64,000 nt of DNA from Planctomycetota bacterium (GCA_022711465.1 JAKLEZ010000010.1:62001-126000), one strand, 5' to 3'. Shown: positions 33,732 to 42,741, counted from the stretch's first letter. Notes: a model not told the origin generated them from the letters alone. Made by a program: numbers and translations.

Positions 33732-34316
33732 CTACACCGCGTCCTTGAGCCGCCTGAGTACCTCGAACGATCCCTGGGCGACCACCTCGTCCCCGGGCTG
33801 CAGCCGAGTGCCCGAGCCCGGGAAGAGCCTGGGTTCGCCACCCGCGGGGCGATGCTCGACGATCCCCAGCCCATGAGTCTCGCAGAAATCGCCGATCGTC
33901 GTGCGGGCCAGTAGCCCTTCCCTCGCCATGAGGGCCAGATCGACGATTCCTTCGAGAATCACGGTCAGGCCGAGGATCGGCACGACGAAGAACATCGCCT
34001 GCAGAATGCGCGATGGGGGGAACTCCTCCGGAGCCTGGCCGAAGACCAGGCTCCAGGTGTAGAACGTGGCCGCGGGGAGTGACAGACGCTTGCTCGGCTC
34101 AAGTCGCTGGAACAACAGCCCGCCGCCCAGCAGGATGAGCACGATCGCCAGCAGCCGCCAGCGACACTGCCGTCCCAGCGTCCGGGCAAAGCACCATTCG
34201 CGCCAGATCCGCTCGCCAAACACCCGGCGCCGGGATCGGGGAAGAACCAGCTGTTCGATGCGCAGGGCGTCCACGGTCTTCAGCTTCCAGGTGCGGCCGC
34301 GAAAGGGGCAGATCAC
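33732..34316 (-). CDS. Two-helix channel-like membrane protein with a TrkA-C-like tail
   Basis: 194 residues, probably from GTG 34316; the ribosome binding site is weak. Two hydrophobic helices (LLAIVLILLGGGLLF, near 55-70; AMFFVVPILGLTVILEGI, near 107-124) flank a short re-entrant-like segment, ATFYTWSLVFGQAPEEFP, as in two-helix potassium channels. The selectivity filter T-V-G-Y-G is absent. The C-terminal 70 residues end in GTRLQPGDEVVAQGSFEVL, a TrkA-C (RCK-C) ligand-binding signature. A regulated ion channel or transporter subunit is likely, but which ion is unknown. It may be co-transcribed with the helix-hairpin-helix gene. Confidence 0.7.
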   Translation of the reverse strand: MICPFRGRTWKLKTVDALRIEQLVLPRSRRRVFGERIWREWCFARTLGRQCRWRLLAIVLILLGGGLLFQRLEPSKRLSLPAATFYTWSLVFGQAPEEFPPSRILQAMFFVVPILGLTVILEGIVDLALMAREGLLARTTIGDFCETHGLGIVEHRPAGGEPRLFPGSGTRLQPGDEVVAQGSFEVLRRLKDAV

Positions 34317-34803
34317 GCGTGCCCGCCCCCGACCGCCAAATCAGAGGATACCCGCCTTCCGGAGTGGCACACAAGGGCGGCGAGACTGACTTCCGCTCCT
34401 CGCCATCCGTCCTACTTCCGGGTCAGCCGCGGCCGGTCCGGTCGTGACCTTCCGATAACAACCCGGCTTGGGCCTCGGAATTCCAGGGCCGGCTCAAGCG
34501 GATGGCATGGGCCCGGGCACGCCCGCTCTTTCGGTCAGGCCGAAGCGAAGTGATATCGAAAAAAGGACGATGACCCAATGACCCAAGGTCTGGCCTGTGA
34601 TCGTGTGTGACCTGCTGCAAGGTCGGTTGCGGCGACGAGTCCCTTGTGGGCATCGCCGCGGGTCGGGATGGCTGCGAGGCCGGCATATACGGGGCACGCA
34701 ATCCTCGGGGCGAGGCCGGGGCGGGGTGCGTGGCTCGAAAGCGCCTTTGCGGGAGGGGCACGCGGGCCGCCCCCCGGGGACGACGAAACAGGGAGCCACT
34801 GTC
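34317..34803. other. Intergenic region with a folded leader
   Basis: This region lies between the divergent channel-like and binding-protein genes. No coding sequence is supported. A two-tier hairpin at 34695-34732 lies in the likely leader of the binding-protein gene: CACGCA pairs with TGCGTG around an inner CTCG-GGG-CGAG hairpin. The sequence does not match the c-di-GMP or other riboswitch cores I know. A short poly-A run occurs near 34559. Confidence 0.35.
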
Positions 34804-35937
34804 ATGAATACCGCGACGACCGTTGGGGCGGGAGGGGTCCATGCCCGGCCAGCCCGGAGAGCCGGCCGAGTTCTGATCCCGGCCATGTGTTCGGCCGCCA
34901 TGCTGGCCACGGCACTGGCCGCAGGATGTCGCGACGAACTGCCCACCAAGCCTAGAACCGCTGACGCCGCCGAGTCGGCCGCGAATCAGCCGGCCAAGCC
35001 GACCGCCGGCCAAGAGAAAACCGATGGGCGACGCGTGTTGCTGGTTCATAGTTATCATCCGGAGTACCCCTGGGTGGATAGCGTCACTCAGGGCGTGAAG
35101 GCGGCCATGCAAGGGACCGGACTCGCTCTGGAGGTCCTGTACATGGACACCAAGCGTCACACCGACGAGGCGTGGAAAACCGAGGCGGGTCGAAGGGCCA
35201 GACAGAAAGTGGACGAATACCGGCCCGATGTCGTGCTGGCCTGTGACGATGATGCTCAGCAGTTCTTCGCCCGGTCTTACGTGAACACGACGACCCCCCT
35301 CGTGTTTACCGGCGTCGATGCCGATCCCTCCAAGTACGGATATCCCGCCGCCAACGTGACCGGTGTGATCGAGCGACCCCACCTCAAGGAATCCCTGGCC
35401 CTGGCTCAGCGGCTCCGCTCGATCAGGCGGGTCGCGGTCTTGAGCTGCCGCGACAGCACCTCCGTGGCCGCCCTCGGATTCATGAAACAGGAGCAGCTGG
35501 GCGTCGAGGTCGCCGAGTGGCTGCTGGTCGAGGACTTCGATCAATGGAAGCTGGCCGTCGCGCGGTTCAATGAGTCCGTGGACGCGCTGATCATCCGCTC
35601 CTACCAGGCGGTGAAACAGCCCGGGACGCAGGTCAACGTGGATCCCCGGGAGGTGGCCGCGTGGACGGCTCGGAAGGCGACGATTCCGACGATCGCTTTT
35701 CATGATTTCGAGATTCGGGACGGCATGCTGGTCGGCACGGTCAAGTCCGGACAGGAGTACGGTCGCCAGGCCATGGAGTATGCGCTCCAGATCCTCCGCG
35801 GGACCTCGGCGGCGTCGCTCCCGGTCACCCGAGCGAAGATGGGTATCCAGATGGTGAATTCCGACACCGCGGCGATCCTGGGCATCTCATTGGCCGACGA
35901 TGTCGCCAGAGAGGTGACGGTCGTGTCGGGGAAATGA
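34804..35937 (+). CDS. ABC-type substrate-binding lipoprotein (PF04392-like)
   Basis: 377 residues from ATG 34804 (GGGAGCC upstream; longer frames to 34597 lack a start signal). The N-terminus has a hydrophobic helix with lipobox A-L-A-A-G-C, then a 40-residue polar linker. The two-lobe binding fold starts at RRVLLVHSYHPEYPWVDSV, with PDVVLACDDDAQQFF, TPLVFTGVDADPSKYG and ANVTGVIERP, typical of the PF04392 family. No permease or ATPase follows; the next gene, 4 bases after the stop, is a hybrid histidine kinase. The protein therefore probably senses a ligand for the kinase and does not import it. Confidence 0.88.
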   Translation: MNTATTVGAGGVHARPARRAGRVLIPAMCSAAMLATALAAGCRDELPTKPRTADAAESAANQPAKPTAGQEKTDGRRVLLVHSYHPEYPWVDSVTQGVKAAMQGTGLALEVLYMDTKRHTDEAWKTEAGRRARQKVDEYRPDVVLACDDDAQQFFARSYVNTTTPLVFTGVDADPSKYGYPAANVTGVIERPHLKESLALAQRLRSIRRVAVLSCRDSTSVAALGFMKQEQLGVEVAEWLLVEDFDQWKLAVARFNESVDALIIRSYQAVKQPGTQVNVDPREVAAWTARKATIPTIAFHDFEIRDGMLVGTVKSGQEYGRQAMEYALQILRGTSAASLPVTRAKMGIQMVNSDTAAILGISLADDVAREVTVVSGK

Positions 35938-35941
35938 ACGC

Positions 35942-38900
35942 ATGGTCAGACGCCTGACGATCACGCTGATGCTGGGTCTGGTGGCGCTCACCCTCACGCT
36001 GGGGGCGGCGAACGTCGTCCGATCCCAGAACTACATACGCCAGGAGTTCTCGAGCCTGGGCACTCAGAACGCCCTGGTGGGGGCCCTGGTGACCCAGTAC
36101 GTCATCGAGAAGGCGATCGCGAACGGCCTGTTCACCCAGGATGTGATGTTCAAGTCCGGCTACGAGCGGTTCGGCACAGAGCACCCGGCCAGGTATCACA
36201 CCGAATACGACTACTACTTCGACCAAAATGTCAGGACCATTCTGAATTCCTTCCTGACCTCCGACCACATCTACTACTCCTATGTCATCAACCAGGACGG
36301 GTACGTTCCTGCGCACACCGATTCGTCTTTGGCCAAGACCCGGATCGAAGAACCGCCCTGCCAGGCAGAGGGACACGATGGGACGCGTCAGGCCAGCATC
36401 CAGACTCGGCGTGACGCAGGCGGACACACGTACTACGAGTTTCATGCTCCCATCCTGGTTGGTGGAAAGAGGTGGGGCGAGTTCCGGGTCGGCATCCCCG
36501 TCGCCCTGGTCCACAACAGCGTCTACCGGAGTGTGATTGGAACGGTGGCGATCAGCGCGGTGTTCTCCCTCCTGGTTGTGGGGGTCATGTTCTTTCTCGT
36601 CAAGCGCAGCCTTCGCCCGCTGGGCGAGCTCACCCATGCCACCGGCCAGATGGCCGCCGGCAATCTGGCTATACGCTGCGGATACCGGGGGCACGATGAA
36701 CTCGGAGAGCTCGCCAGATCCTTCAACGTCATGGTCGAGAGGATCTTCCAGGCCCACGGCAACCTCGAACGGCAGGTCAGGCAGCGGACCGCCGAGCTCG
36801 AGAACGCGAACCAGGAACTCCAGGCCGAGATCGCCGAGCGCCGGCGGGCGGAGGAGAGCCTGCGGCAATCCGCGGAACGCTCGCAGCGGCACAAGGCCGC
36901 CTTGCTGGAGTTGACCAAGAGTGATCTCACCGACCTTCAGAGATCTCTGGAGATCCTGCTCGAGGTCTCGGCTCGGACCCTGCAAGTAGAACGGGCCAGC
37001 ATATGGCTTTACAGTCAGGACCGGCTGGGCATCGTCTGCCGCGACCTGTTCCGAAGGAGCGAGGGCGCCCACGAACAGGGACTGCGTCTGCCCATCGCCG
37101 ATTTCCCCGCGTATTTCAAGGCCTTGGCCGGCAACCGCACCATTGCGGTCGTGGATGCCCGGACCGACCCGCGGACCCGCGAATTCACGGCCGGCTACCT
37201 CGTCCCGCTCGGCATCAGTTCGATGCTCGACGCGGTGATCTGGCAGCATGGCGAAATGGCGGGCGTGGTCTGCTTCGAACACGTTGGACCGCAGCGGCCA
37301 TGGAGCTCCGAGGAGGCGGATTTTGCCGGGGCGATTGCCGACATGGCCTCGCTCGCCCTGGAAGCCGCCGAGCGCAGGCGGGCGGAGCTCGAACTGCACA
37401 AAGCCAAGGAGGTCGCGGAGGCCGCCAACGTCGCCAAGAGCGAGTTCCTGGCCAACATGAGTCACGAGATCCGCACCCCCATGACCGCCATCCTCGGATT
37501 CTCGGAAATCCTGCTCGAGAATGACGCCATCCGCGAGTCCTCGCCGGAATGCGTTGCCGCCGCCCAGACCATCAAACGCAACGGCGAGCATCTGCTGACC
37601 ATCATCAATGACATTCTGGACATCTCCAAGATCGAGGCGGGCAAGATGGCGGTCGAGCGAATTCCCTGCTCACCCTCCCAGATCATTGCCGAGGTCGTTT
37701 CCTTGATGAGCGTTCGGACCGCCGCGAAGAGGCTGCGGCTCAGCGCCGAGAGCGAAGGTGCGATCCCGGACACGATCCGGACCGACCCGACCCGTCTGCG
37801 CCAGATCCTCGTCAACGTGATCGCCAACGCGGTCAAGTTCACGGAGATGGGCGGAATCCGGCTCATCACCCGCGTGACCCGCGAGAACGGCGAGCCCATG
37901 CTCCAGTTTGACGTGGTCGATACGGGGATCGGCATGTCCGAGGAACAGGCGCACAGACTGTTCCAGCCGTTCACGCAAGCCGATAGCTCAACAACGCGCA
38001 GGTTCGGCGGCACCGGTCTGGGCTTGACCATCAGCAAGCGGCTGGCCGCCATGCTCGGGGGCGACATGATCCTGGTCGAAACCAGCCCGGGTAAAGGTAC
38101 ACGATTCCGCGTCACCATCTCCGCCGGATCGCTCGAAGGCGTCCGAATGGTCGAGGGTCCGTTCAGGCTGGACCTGGACGAGACGCGCTCGGCGAAGAAG
38201 GCTCAGGAGCCTCTGCCGCACCTCAGGTGCCGCATTCTCCTGGCGGAAGACTGCGAGGACAACCAGGAACTCCTCTCCAGGCTCCTCCGGGGAGCCGGCG
38301 CGGAGGTGAGTCTGGTCGCCAACGGCCAGGCCGCCGTGGACGCGGTCGCGGCCGCAGAGGTCGAGGAGCAGACCACCGGCCGGCAAGGCTACGATGTGAT
38401 ACTCATGGACATGCAGATGCCGGTCATGGACGGCTACGAGGCCACCCGCCTGCTTCGCAAAAGAGGTTACCAGGGGCGGATCATTGCCTTGACCGCCCAT
38501 GCCATGGGATCGGACCTGGACAAGTGCCGCGCGGCCGGCTGCGACGATCATGCCACCAAGCCGGTCAACCGCCGCCAGCTGTTCACAACGATCCTGAAGC
38601 ACTCGGAGAACGCGGAGCGGACTGCCCAGCCGAAGGCCGGTGGGGCCACGGGTGAGACCGACGGCCCACCGGTCGCCCAAGGCCTCTCCAACCGAACCGT
38701 CGCCGGCCCGATCGGGCAGCCAACCGCCGTCGGATCACAGGCACCCTCGCCCGAAGGGCTGAGTCCGTTCGACTTGGCCGACCTGACCGAGCGATTCCTC
38801 GGCCGGCTGCCACAGAGAGTCACCGAAATCGAAGACGCCTTCGCCGGGCACGACGTCATGGCTCTGGCTTCGCTTGCCCACAAGCTCAAGGGCGTGGCTG

Positions 38901-39049
38901 GCAGCTACGGCTTCGATCCGATCACTCGGGCGGCTGCAGAGCTGGAGGAGAGTGCCCATGCCGACGCGGCACTGCACGTGCTCGAGGAGCGGGTCCAGAG
39001 ACTGATCGGACTGTGTCGCCAGGCGGGGTCGACAGCCCCGACAACGTGA
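35942..39049 (+). CDS. Membrane hybrid sensor histidine kinase with receiver and HPt domains
   Basis: 1035 residues. Order: membrane helix 1 (about 5-25); a periplasmic sensor of about 170 residues; membrane helix 2 (VIGTVAISAVFSLLVVGVMF, about 197-220); HAMP (to about 275); coiled coil; GAF domain (about 320-470); HisKA with ANMSHEIRTPMTAIL (His508); HATPase with NAVKFTEMGG, VVDTGIGMS and GGTGLGLTISKRLA; receiver RILLAEDCEDN with ILMDMQMPVMDGYEA (Asp823); and a C-terminal HPt with LAHKLKGVAGSYGF (His980). All phosphorelay residues are present, so phosphate can pass His508 to Asp823 to His980 and on to an unlinked regulator. It forms a two-gene operon with the binding lipoprotein, which presumably contacts the periplasmic domain. 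Confidence 0.95.
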   Translation: MVRRLTITLMLGLVALTLTLGAANVVRSQNYIRQEFSSLGTQNALVGALVTQYVIEKAIANGLFTQDVMFKSGYERFGTEHPARYHTEYDYYFDQNVRTILNSFLTSDHIYYSYVINQDGYVPAHTDSSLAKTRIEEPPCQAEGHDGTRQASIQTRRDAGGHTYYEFHAPILVGGKRWGEFRVGIPVALVHNSVYRSVIGTVAISAVFSLLVVGVMFFLVKRSLRPLGELTHATGQMAAGNLAIRCGYRGHDELGELARSFNVMVERIFQAHGNLERQVRQRTAELENANQELQAEIAERRRAEESLRQSAERSQRHKAALLELTKSDLTDLQRSLEILLEVSARTLQVERASIWLYSQDRLGIVCRDLFRRSEGAHEQGLRLPIADFPAYFKALAGNRTIAVVDARTDPRTREFTAGYLVPLGISSMLDAVIWQHGEMAGVVCFEHVGPQRPWSSEEADFAGAIADMASLALEAAERRRAELELHKAKEVAEAANVAKSEFLANMSHEIRTPMTAILGFSEILLENDAIRESSPECVAAAQTIKRNGEHLLTIINDILDISKIEAGKMAVERIPCSPSQIIAEVVSLMSVRTAAKRLRLSAESEGAIPDTIRTDPTRLRQILVNVIANAVKFTEMGGIRLITRVTRENGEPMLQFDVVDTGIGMSEEQAHRLFQPFTQADSSTTRRFGGTGLGLTISKRLAAMLGGDMILVETSPGKGTRFRVTISAGSLEGVRMVEGPFRLDLDETRSAKKAQEPLPHLRCRILLAEDCEDNQELLSRLLRGAGAEVSLVANGQAAVDAVAAAEVEEQTTGRQGYDVILMDMQMPVMDGYEATRLLRKRGYQGRIIALTAHAMGSDLDKCRAAGCDDHATKPVNRRQLFTTILKHSENAERTAQPKAGGATGETDGPPVAQGLSNRTVAGPIGQPTAVGSQAPSPEGLSPFDLADLTERFLGRLPQRVTEIEDAFAGHDVMALASLAHKLKGVAGSYGFDPITRAAAELEESAHADAALHVLEERVQRLIGLCRQAGSTAPTT

Positions 39050-39599
39050 CCCCCGGCCCTTGATCCCCTGCAAGACGAGGAGGCGCAACCTCCCGGCCGC
39101 ACTTCCAGCTCCCTTCGCCTTCGCTGTCGAGTCGGGCACGAGTCACGAATTGCCGACTAATACATTGAGGCCGATGACTGATCAACGCACCCGGACTCTC
39201 GCCCACGCCTTCACCCCCGACCTCCCGCTTGACCGGTGTTCGCCTGGCCGGTAACGTGTACCCAGCATGGACACCACACGACAGGGTATCTTGCAGTCCG
39301 TCGACCGGGCCTCCGAAGGCTGGAAGGGCTTCGTTCCGTCGCTCGTGCTCGTCGTTCGTTAGGCCGCTGGGCAGAGGCTGAAGCCCCGGCGGCCCGTCAA
39401 CCACACCTACGACATGCCGCCAGAGAGACTAGCCGGACGGCGTTGCGTGCGCGAGAATGATCAATCAAGGCCCCGGGTCCGGGCCTGAGGTGCGGCGGCG
39501 CAGGCCCGGCCCGAGAAACCTGCTCGGTGCCCCGGAAATCCCCCTCCGGGGTTTTCGGAACGGCCCTCGTGAATGCGCCTCGGTGAGCGAAGGGCCATC
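39050..39599. other. Long leader region of ilvB with stacked hairpins
   Basis: No gene is supported here. A weak promoter may lie at 39229-39257 (TTGACC, 17-base spacer, TAACGT). A strong hairpin with arms CCGGGCCTG and CAGGCCCGG lies near 39480-39512, followed by the terminator-like hairpin at 39530-39555 just before ilvB. A short frame from 39414 (about 24 codons) ends inside the first hairpin but is not rich in Ile, Leu or Val codons. The arrangement resembles an attenuator, without proof. Confidence 0.35.
39530..39555 (+). terminator. Terminator-like hairpin directly before ilvB
   Basis: CCCCGGA (39530-39536), an 8-base loop, TCCGGGG (39545-39551), then TTTT. It is a 7-pair GC stem with a short U run, 45 bases before the ilvB ATG. 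In this position it could be the terminator of an attenuator for branched-chain amino acid synthesis, or the end of an upstream transcript. Confidence 0.45.
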
Positions 39600-41351
39600 A
39601 TGAACACAGAGGGAGAACAAATCAACATGGGTGAAGCGGAAACGACGATGGCTGCGCCGGCGGAACTGCGAAGCTTGGCCGGGCTCAAAGGGGCGGAGAT
39701 CTTCCACCAGATGCTTCTGGAGGAAGGGGTCGAAGTCCTGTTCGGTTATCCGGGTGCGGCCGTCATCCCGATCTTCGACGTACTCTATGAGTCGCCGATC
39801 AAGTACATCCAGACCCGTCATGAGCAGGGTGCGGCACACATGGCCGACGGCTACGCCCGCAGCACCGGTCGGGTCGGGGTCTGCATCGCGACCAGCGGAC
39901 CGGGGGCGACCAACCTCGTCACCGGTCTGGCCACCGCCCATATGGACTCCTCACCGGTCGTCGCCCTCACCGGCCAGGTGCGCAGCGACCTCATCGGGAA
40001 CGACGCCTTCCAGGAAGCCGACGTGACCGGCATCACCCGGCCCATCACCAAGCACAACTGCATCGTTTCCCGGGTGGAAGATCTGGCCCGCTCGATTCGG
40101 GAGGCATTCCACATCGCCCGCACCGGACGACCCGGGCCCGTGCTGGTCGATATCTGCGTGGATGCCACCCTGGCCGCGAGCAACGGCGAGCCTTCTCGCG
40201 AAATGCAGTTGCCCGGCTACCGCCCCCGGATTGAAGGCGATGCTCGCCAGATCCAGCGAGCCGCCGAGGCCATCAACGCCGCCGCCCGGCCCGTCCTCTA
40301 CATCGGCGGCGGAGTGGTCGCCTCGGAAGCGAGCGAACTGCTCCGGGCCCTGGTCGATCGCGGACGCATACCCGTGACCACGACCCTCCTGGCCCTGGGA
40401 GCCGTGGACGAGAGCCACCCGCTTTCCCTGCAGATGCTCGGCATGCACGGGGCGGCTGCGGCCAACTTCGCCGTCCAGGCCAGCGACTGCCTGATTGCGA
40501 TCGGAGCCCGCTTCGACGATCGGGTGACCGGAAAACTCGAACACTTCGCCCCACACGCCAAGATCATCCACATCGACATCGACCCGACCAGCATCTCCAA
40601 GAGCGTGACCGTCGATATCCCGGTCGTGGGCGACGCGAAGGACATCCTCGGAAGGCTGCTGCCCTTGATCGAGACCCGGGAACGAACCGAGTGGCTCAGC
40701 CAACTGGCCGATTGGAAGCACAAACACCCCTTCCGCTACGAGAATGGCTCCGGGAACATCAAGCCGCAGAGCGTCGTCGAGTCCCTCGGCCGCCTGACCC
40801 GTCACGAGGCCATCATCGCGACCGGCGTCGGCCAGCACCAGATGTGGGCCGCCCAGTATTACGGGTGGAAACGCCCGCGCCAGAGCCTGACCTCCGGCGG
40901 CCTCGGCACGATGGGATTCGGCTGCCCGGCCGCCATCGGCGCTCAGTTCGGCAACCCCGGAACCACGGTCATCGACATCGACGGCGACGGCAGCTTCTCC
41001 ATGACCATGGTCGAGGTCATTACCGCCGTCCAATACGGCCAGCCGGCCAAATTCGTCGTGCTGGATAACGGCTACCTGGGCATGGTGCGCCAGTGGCAGG
41101 AACTGTTCTGGCACAAGCGCTACGCGGGCGTACATCATCCGTGTCCCGACTTCGCCAAGGTGGCCGAGGGTTTCGGGGCCAAGGGCATGAAAATCAGTGC
41201 TCCGACCGAGGTCGACGACGCCATCTCCGAAATGCTCAAGCACGATGGTCCGGTCGTGCTCTGCGTCGAGGTCGAGCCGGAAGAAAACGTGTACCCCATG
41301 GTCCCCGCCGGCCGCGCCCTGCACGAGATGGAACTCGGCACGCTGGCGTAG
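39600..41351 (+). CDS. ilvB: Acetolactate synthase, large catalytic subunit
   Basis: 583 residues. The enzyme condenses pyruvate (or pyruvate plus 2-oxobutyrate) with thiamine diphosphate in valine, leucine and isoleucine synthesis. The pyrimidine-binding domain opens with GAEIFHQMLLEEGVEVLFGY, PGAAVIPIFD and the catalytic-Glu segment RHEQGAAHMADGYAR. The central FAD-binding domain has DCLIAIGARFDDRVTGKLE. The C-terminal domain has GLGTMGFGCPAAIGAQ and the ThDP motif GDGSFSMT with KFVVLDNGYLGMVRQWQ. ATG 39600 has AAGGG 7 bases upstream; 39573 and 39627 are alternatives. The regulatory subunit gene ilvN, which normally follows, is absent; a heptad repeat and an unrelated DinB gene come next. 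Confidence 0.96.
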   Translation: MNTEGEQINMGEAETTMAAPAELRSLAGLKGAEIFHQMLLEEGVEVLFGYPGAAVIPIFDVLYESPIKYIQTRHEQGAAHMADGYARSTGRVGVCIATSGPGATNLVTGLATAHMDSSPVVALTGQVRSDLIGNDAFQEADVTGITRPITKHNCIVSRVEDLARSIREAFHIARTGRPGPVLVDICVDATLAASNGEPSREMQLPGYRPRIEGDARQIQRAAEAINAAARPVLYIGGGVVASEASELLRALVDRGRIPVTTTLLALGAVDESHPLSLQMLGMHGAAAANFAVQASDCLIAIGARFDDRVTGKLEHFAPHAKIIHIDIDPTSISKSVTVDIPVVGDAKDILGRLLPLIETRERTEWLSQLADWKHKHPFRYENGSGNIKPQSVVESLGRLTRHEAIIATGVGQHQMWAAQYYGWKRPRQSLTSGGLGTMGFGCPAAIGAQFGNPGTTVIDIDGDGSFSMTMVEVITAVQYGQPAKFVVLDNGYLGMVRQWQELFWHKRYAGVHHPCPDFAKVAEGFGAKGMKISAPTEVDDAISEMLKHDGPVVLCVEVEPEENVYPMVPAGRALHEMELGTLA

Positions 41352-41355
41352 AGAA

Positions 41356-41383
41356 GCGGTCAGCGGCTAGCGCTCAGCATTCA
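41356..41383 (-). repeat. Four degenerate TGANNGC heptads
   Basis: Plus-strand units GCGGTCA, GCGGCTA, GCGCTCA and GCATTCA have period 7. The array begins 5 bases after the ilvB stop codon. It belongs to the same family as the arrays at 14087, 17164 and 62709. Confidence 0.65.
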
Positions 41384-41527
41384 GCGGCCCGGGTTTGAGC
41401 CTTGGTGAGACGTGACCTCTCGGTGTACTCCGTTGCCACCCGATCCGGACGATCGCTTCTCTTGTTCTTCCCACGGTCTGTCCCTATCCTTCAAACGGTG
41501 ATTGAGGTGTGACCCAGGACCCAAGAC

Positions 41528-42004
41528 ATGGAGTCAATGAGTATCTCGGGGCTTGTGGCGGCCTACGCTGCTGGCGCGGACGCTTGCGAGAAGGCCGTTG
41601 CCGGCCTGACCGCCGAGCAGTTGAGGGCACGGCCGGTGGCGGGCAAGTGGAGCACCCTGGAGGCGCTCTGCCACATCAGCGATACCGAGCAGTTCTTTGC
41701 CGACCGGATGAAACGGACGTTGGCCATGGATCGTCCGCTGCTGCTTGGGGCGGCCGGCTCGATCTACCCAGTGCCGATCAAGTACCAGGAACGCGACGTC
41801 CGCGAGGAACTCGACCTCATCAAGCTCACCCGTGCCCAGATGGTCCGCATCCTCAGGCTCCAGCCGCCGGAAGCGTGGGAACGAACCGCGATTCACAGCG
41901 AGGTCGGGCTGATGACCCTGCGGCAGTTGCTCCAGCACTCCGTCAAGCATATGGCCCTGCATCTGGCGGCCATCGCTGATAAACGGGCGGCCATGAGTAT
42001 CTGA
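41528..42004 (+). CDS. DinB-family metal-binding protein
   Basis: 158 residues, starting at ATG 41528 or possibly ATG 41537; AGGACC is the only nearby ribosome-binding-like sequence. The four-helix DinB fold is shown by LTAEQLRARPVAGKWSTLEA, LCHISDTEQFF (His49), and the paired metal ligands in LLQHSVKHMALHL (His137, His141, His145). Three His with this spacing bind a divalent metal in the family. Members include thiol-dependent transferases and hydrolases; nothing here fixes a reaction. It is convergent with the acyl carrier protein gene. Confidence 0.88.
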   Translation: MESMSISGLVAAYAAGADACEKAVAGLTAEQLRARPVAGKWSTLEALCHISDTEQFFADRMKRTLAMDRPLLLGAAGSIYPVPIKYQERDVREELDLIKLTRAQMVRILRLQPPEAWERTAIHSEVGLMTLRQLLQHSVKHMALHLAAIADKRAAMSI

Positions 42005-42050
42005 ACGCCGGCGGATCTCATGTCGGTACGCCGGACGACGCGGGCGAGAT

Positions 42051-42329
42051 TCAAGGCGATACCGGAACTGCCTTTGCCTGGATGAACGACAGCAGTACAT
42101 CGACCGCTTGGCCGACGGTTTTGACGTTTTCGGCGCGTTCGTCAGGTACGCTCACATCAAACTCGTCTTCAATGGCCATCACAAACTCCATCTGATCCAG
42201 ACTATCGAAATTCAGATCGGTGAACAGATTGCACTCCGCAGTCACCTCGGCCCGGGTCATGTTCGCCTGGGCGGCGGCCAGCGAGCACACTCGGTCGAGG
42301 ATCTTGTCTCGGTCAATGATTGCCGGCAT
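42051..42329 (-). CDS. Acyl carrier protein
   Basis: 92 residues from ATG 42329, with AAGGAG about 10 bases upstream. The phosphopantetheine site is DLNFDSLDQMEFVMAIEDEF (Ser43 in D-S-L), and the acidic four-helix pattern is normal. The fatty-acid ACP is usually encoded near fabD, fabG or fabF; none is here, so this may be a secondary ACP for a specialised acyl pathway. The XRE regulator gene lies 34 bases upstream in the same direction, so the two may share a transcript. Confidence 0.93.
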   Translation of the reverse strand: MPAIIDRDKILDRVCSLAAAQANMTRAEVTAECNLFTDLNFDSLDQMEFVMAIEDEFDVSVPDERAENVKTVGQAVDVLLSFIQAKAVPVSP

Positions 42330-42363
42330 GGAATGGGTCTCCTTGCATATAACCTGCGCGCGG

Positions 42364-42741
42364 CTACGAGCCGAGCCGCGCCTCGGCAGCCTTGATGGCG
42401 GTCATCAACTTGCGGATCGTTGAGAAATCGGGCGTGGTCTTGCCTCGCTCGACGCGGTTGAGGGTCTCAATTCGAACACCGGCCTGGCGAGCCAGCTCGG
42501 CTTGGCTGAGCCCTGCACCCTTGCGACGCTCGATGATGCGCCCGGCCATCGCTCGGGCATCGAGAGCATCCGTCTCCGCCGGATCATCGGACAGTCGTCC
42601 CCGCCCGCCCGACGAACCGGCCGGGACGATCTTCGCCTGACGACACAATTCTCGCAGCAAGCCCTCACGCAGGATGGCGTACGATGTGCCGTCCAGTTGC
42701 ACGACCGTGTAACGAAGGCCCTTGCGTTGCGATTGTCTCAC
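42364..42741 (-). CDS. XRE-family helix-turn-helix regulator
   Basis: 125 residues. GTG 42741 is chosen because AAGGAGG sits 6 bases before it; the frame runs on to 42921 with no such signal. The N-terminal part (LRYTVVQLDGTSYAILREGL) resembles domains fused to antitoxin-type regulators. The C-terminal part has the XRE fold: RKGAGLSQAELARQAGVRIE, then TLNRVERGKTTPDFSTIRKL. It should bind DNA as a dimer. A palindrome overlapping its own promoter (42813-42832) points to autorepression. No toxin gene is next to it; the next gene downstream is the acyl carrier protein. Confidence 0.88.
   Translation of the reverse strand: MRQSQRKGLRYTVVQLDGTSYAILREGLLRELCRQAKIVPAGSSGGRGRLSDDPAETDALDARAMAGRIIERRKGAGLSQAELARQAGVRIETLNRVERGKTTPDFSTIRKLMTAIKAAEARLGS

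Noticed and set aside
39050..39599. T-box or leader-peptide attenuator of ilvB
   Set aside because: No T-box sequence, and the only short frame is not rich in branched-chain codons. Only the hairpins are reported.
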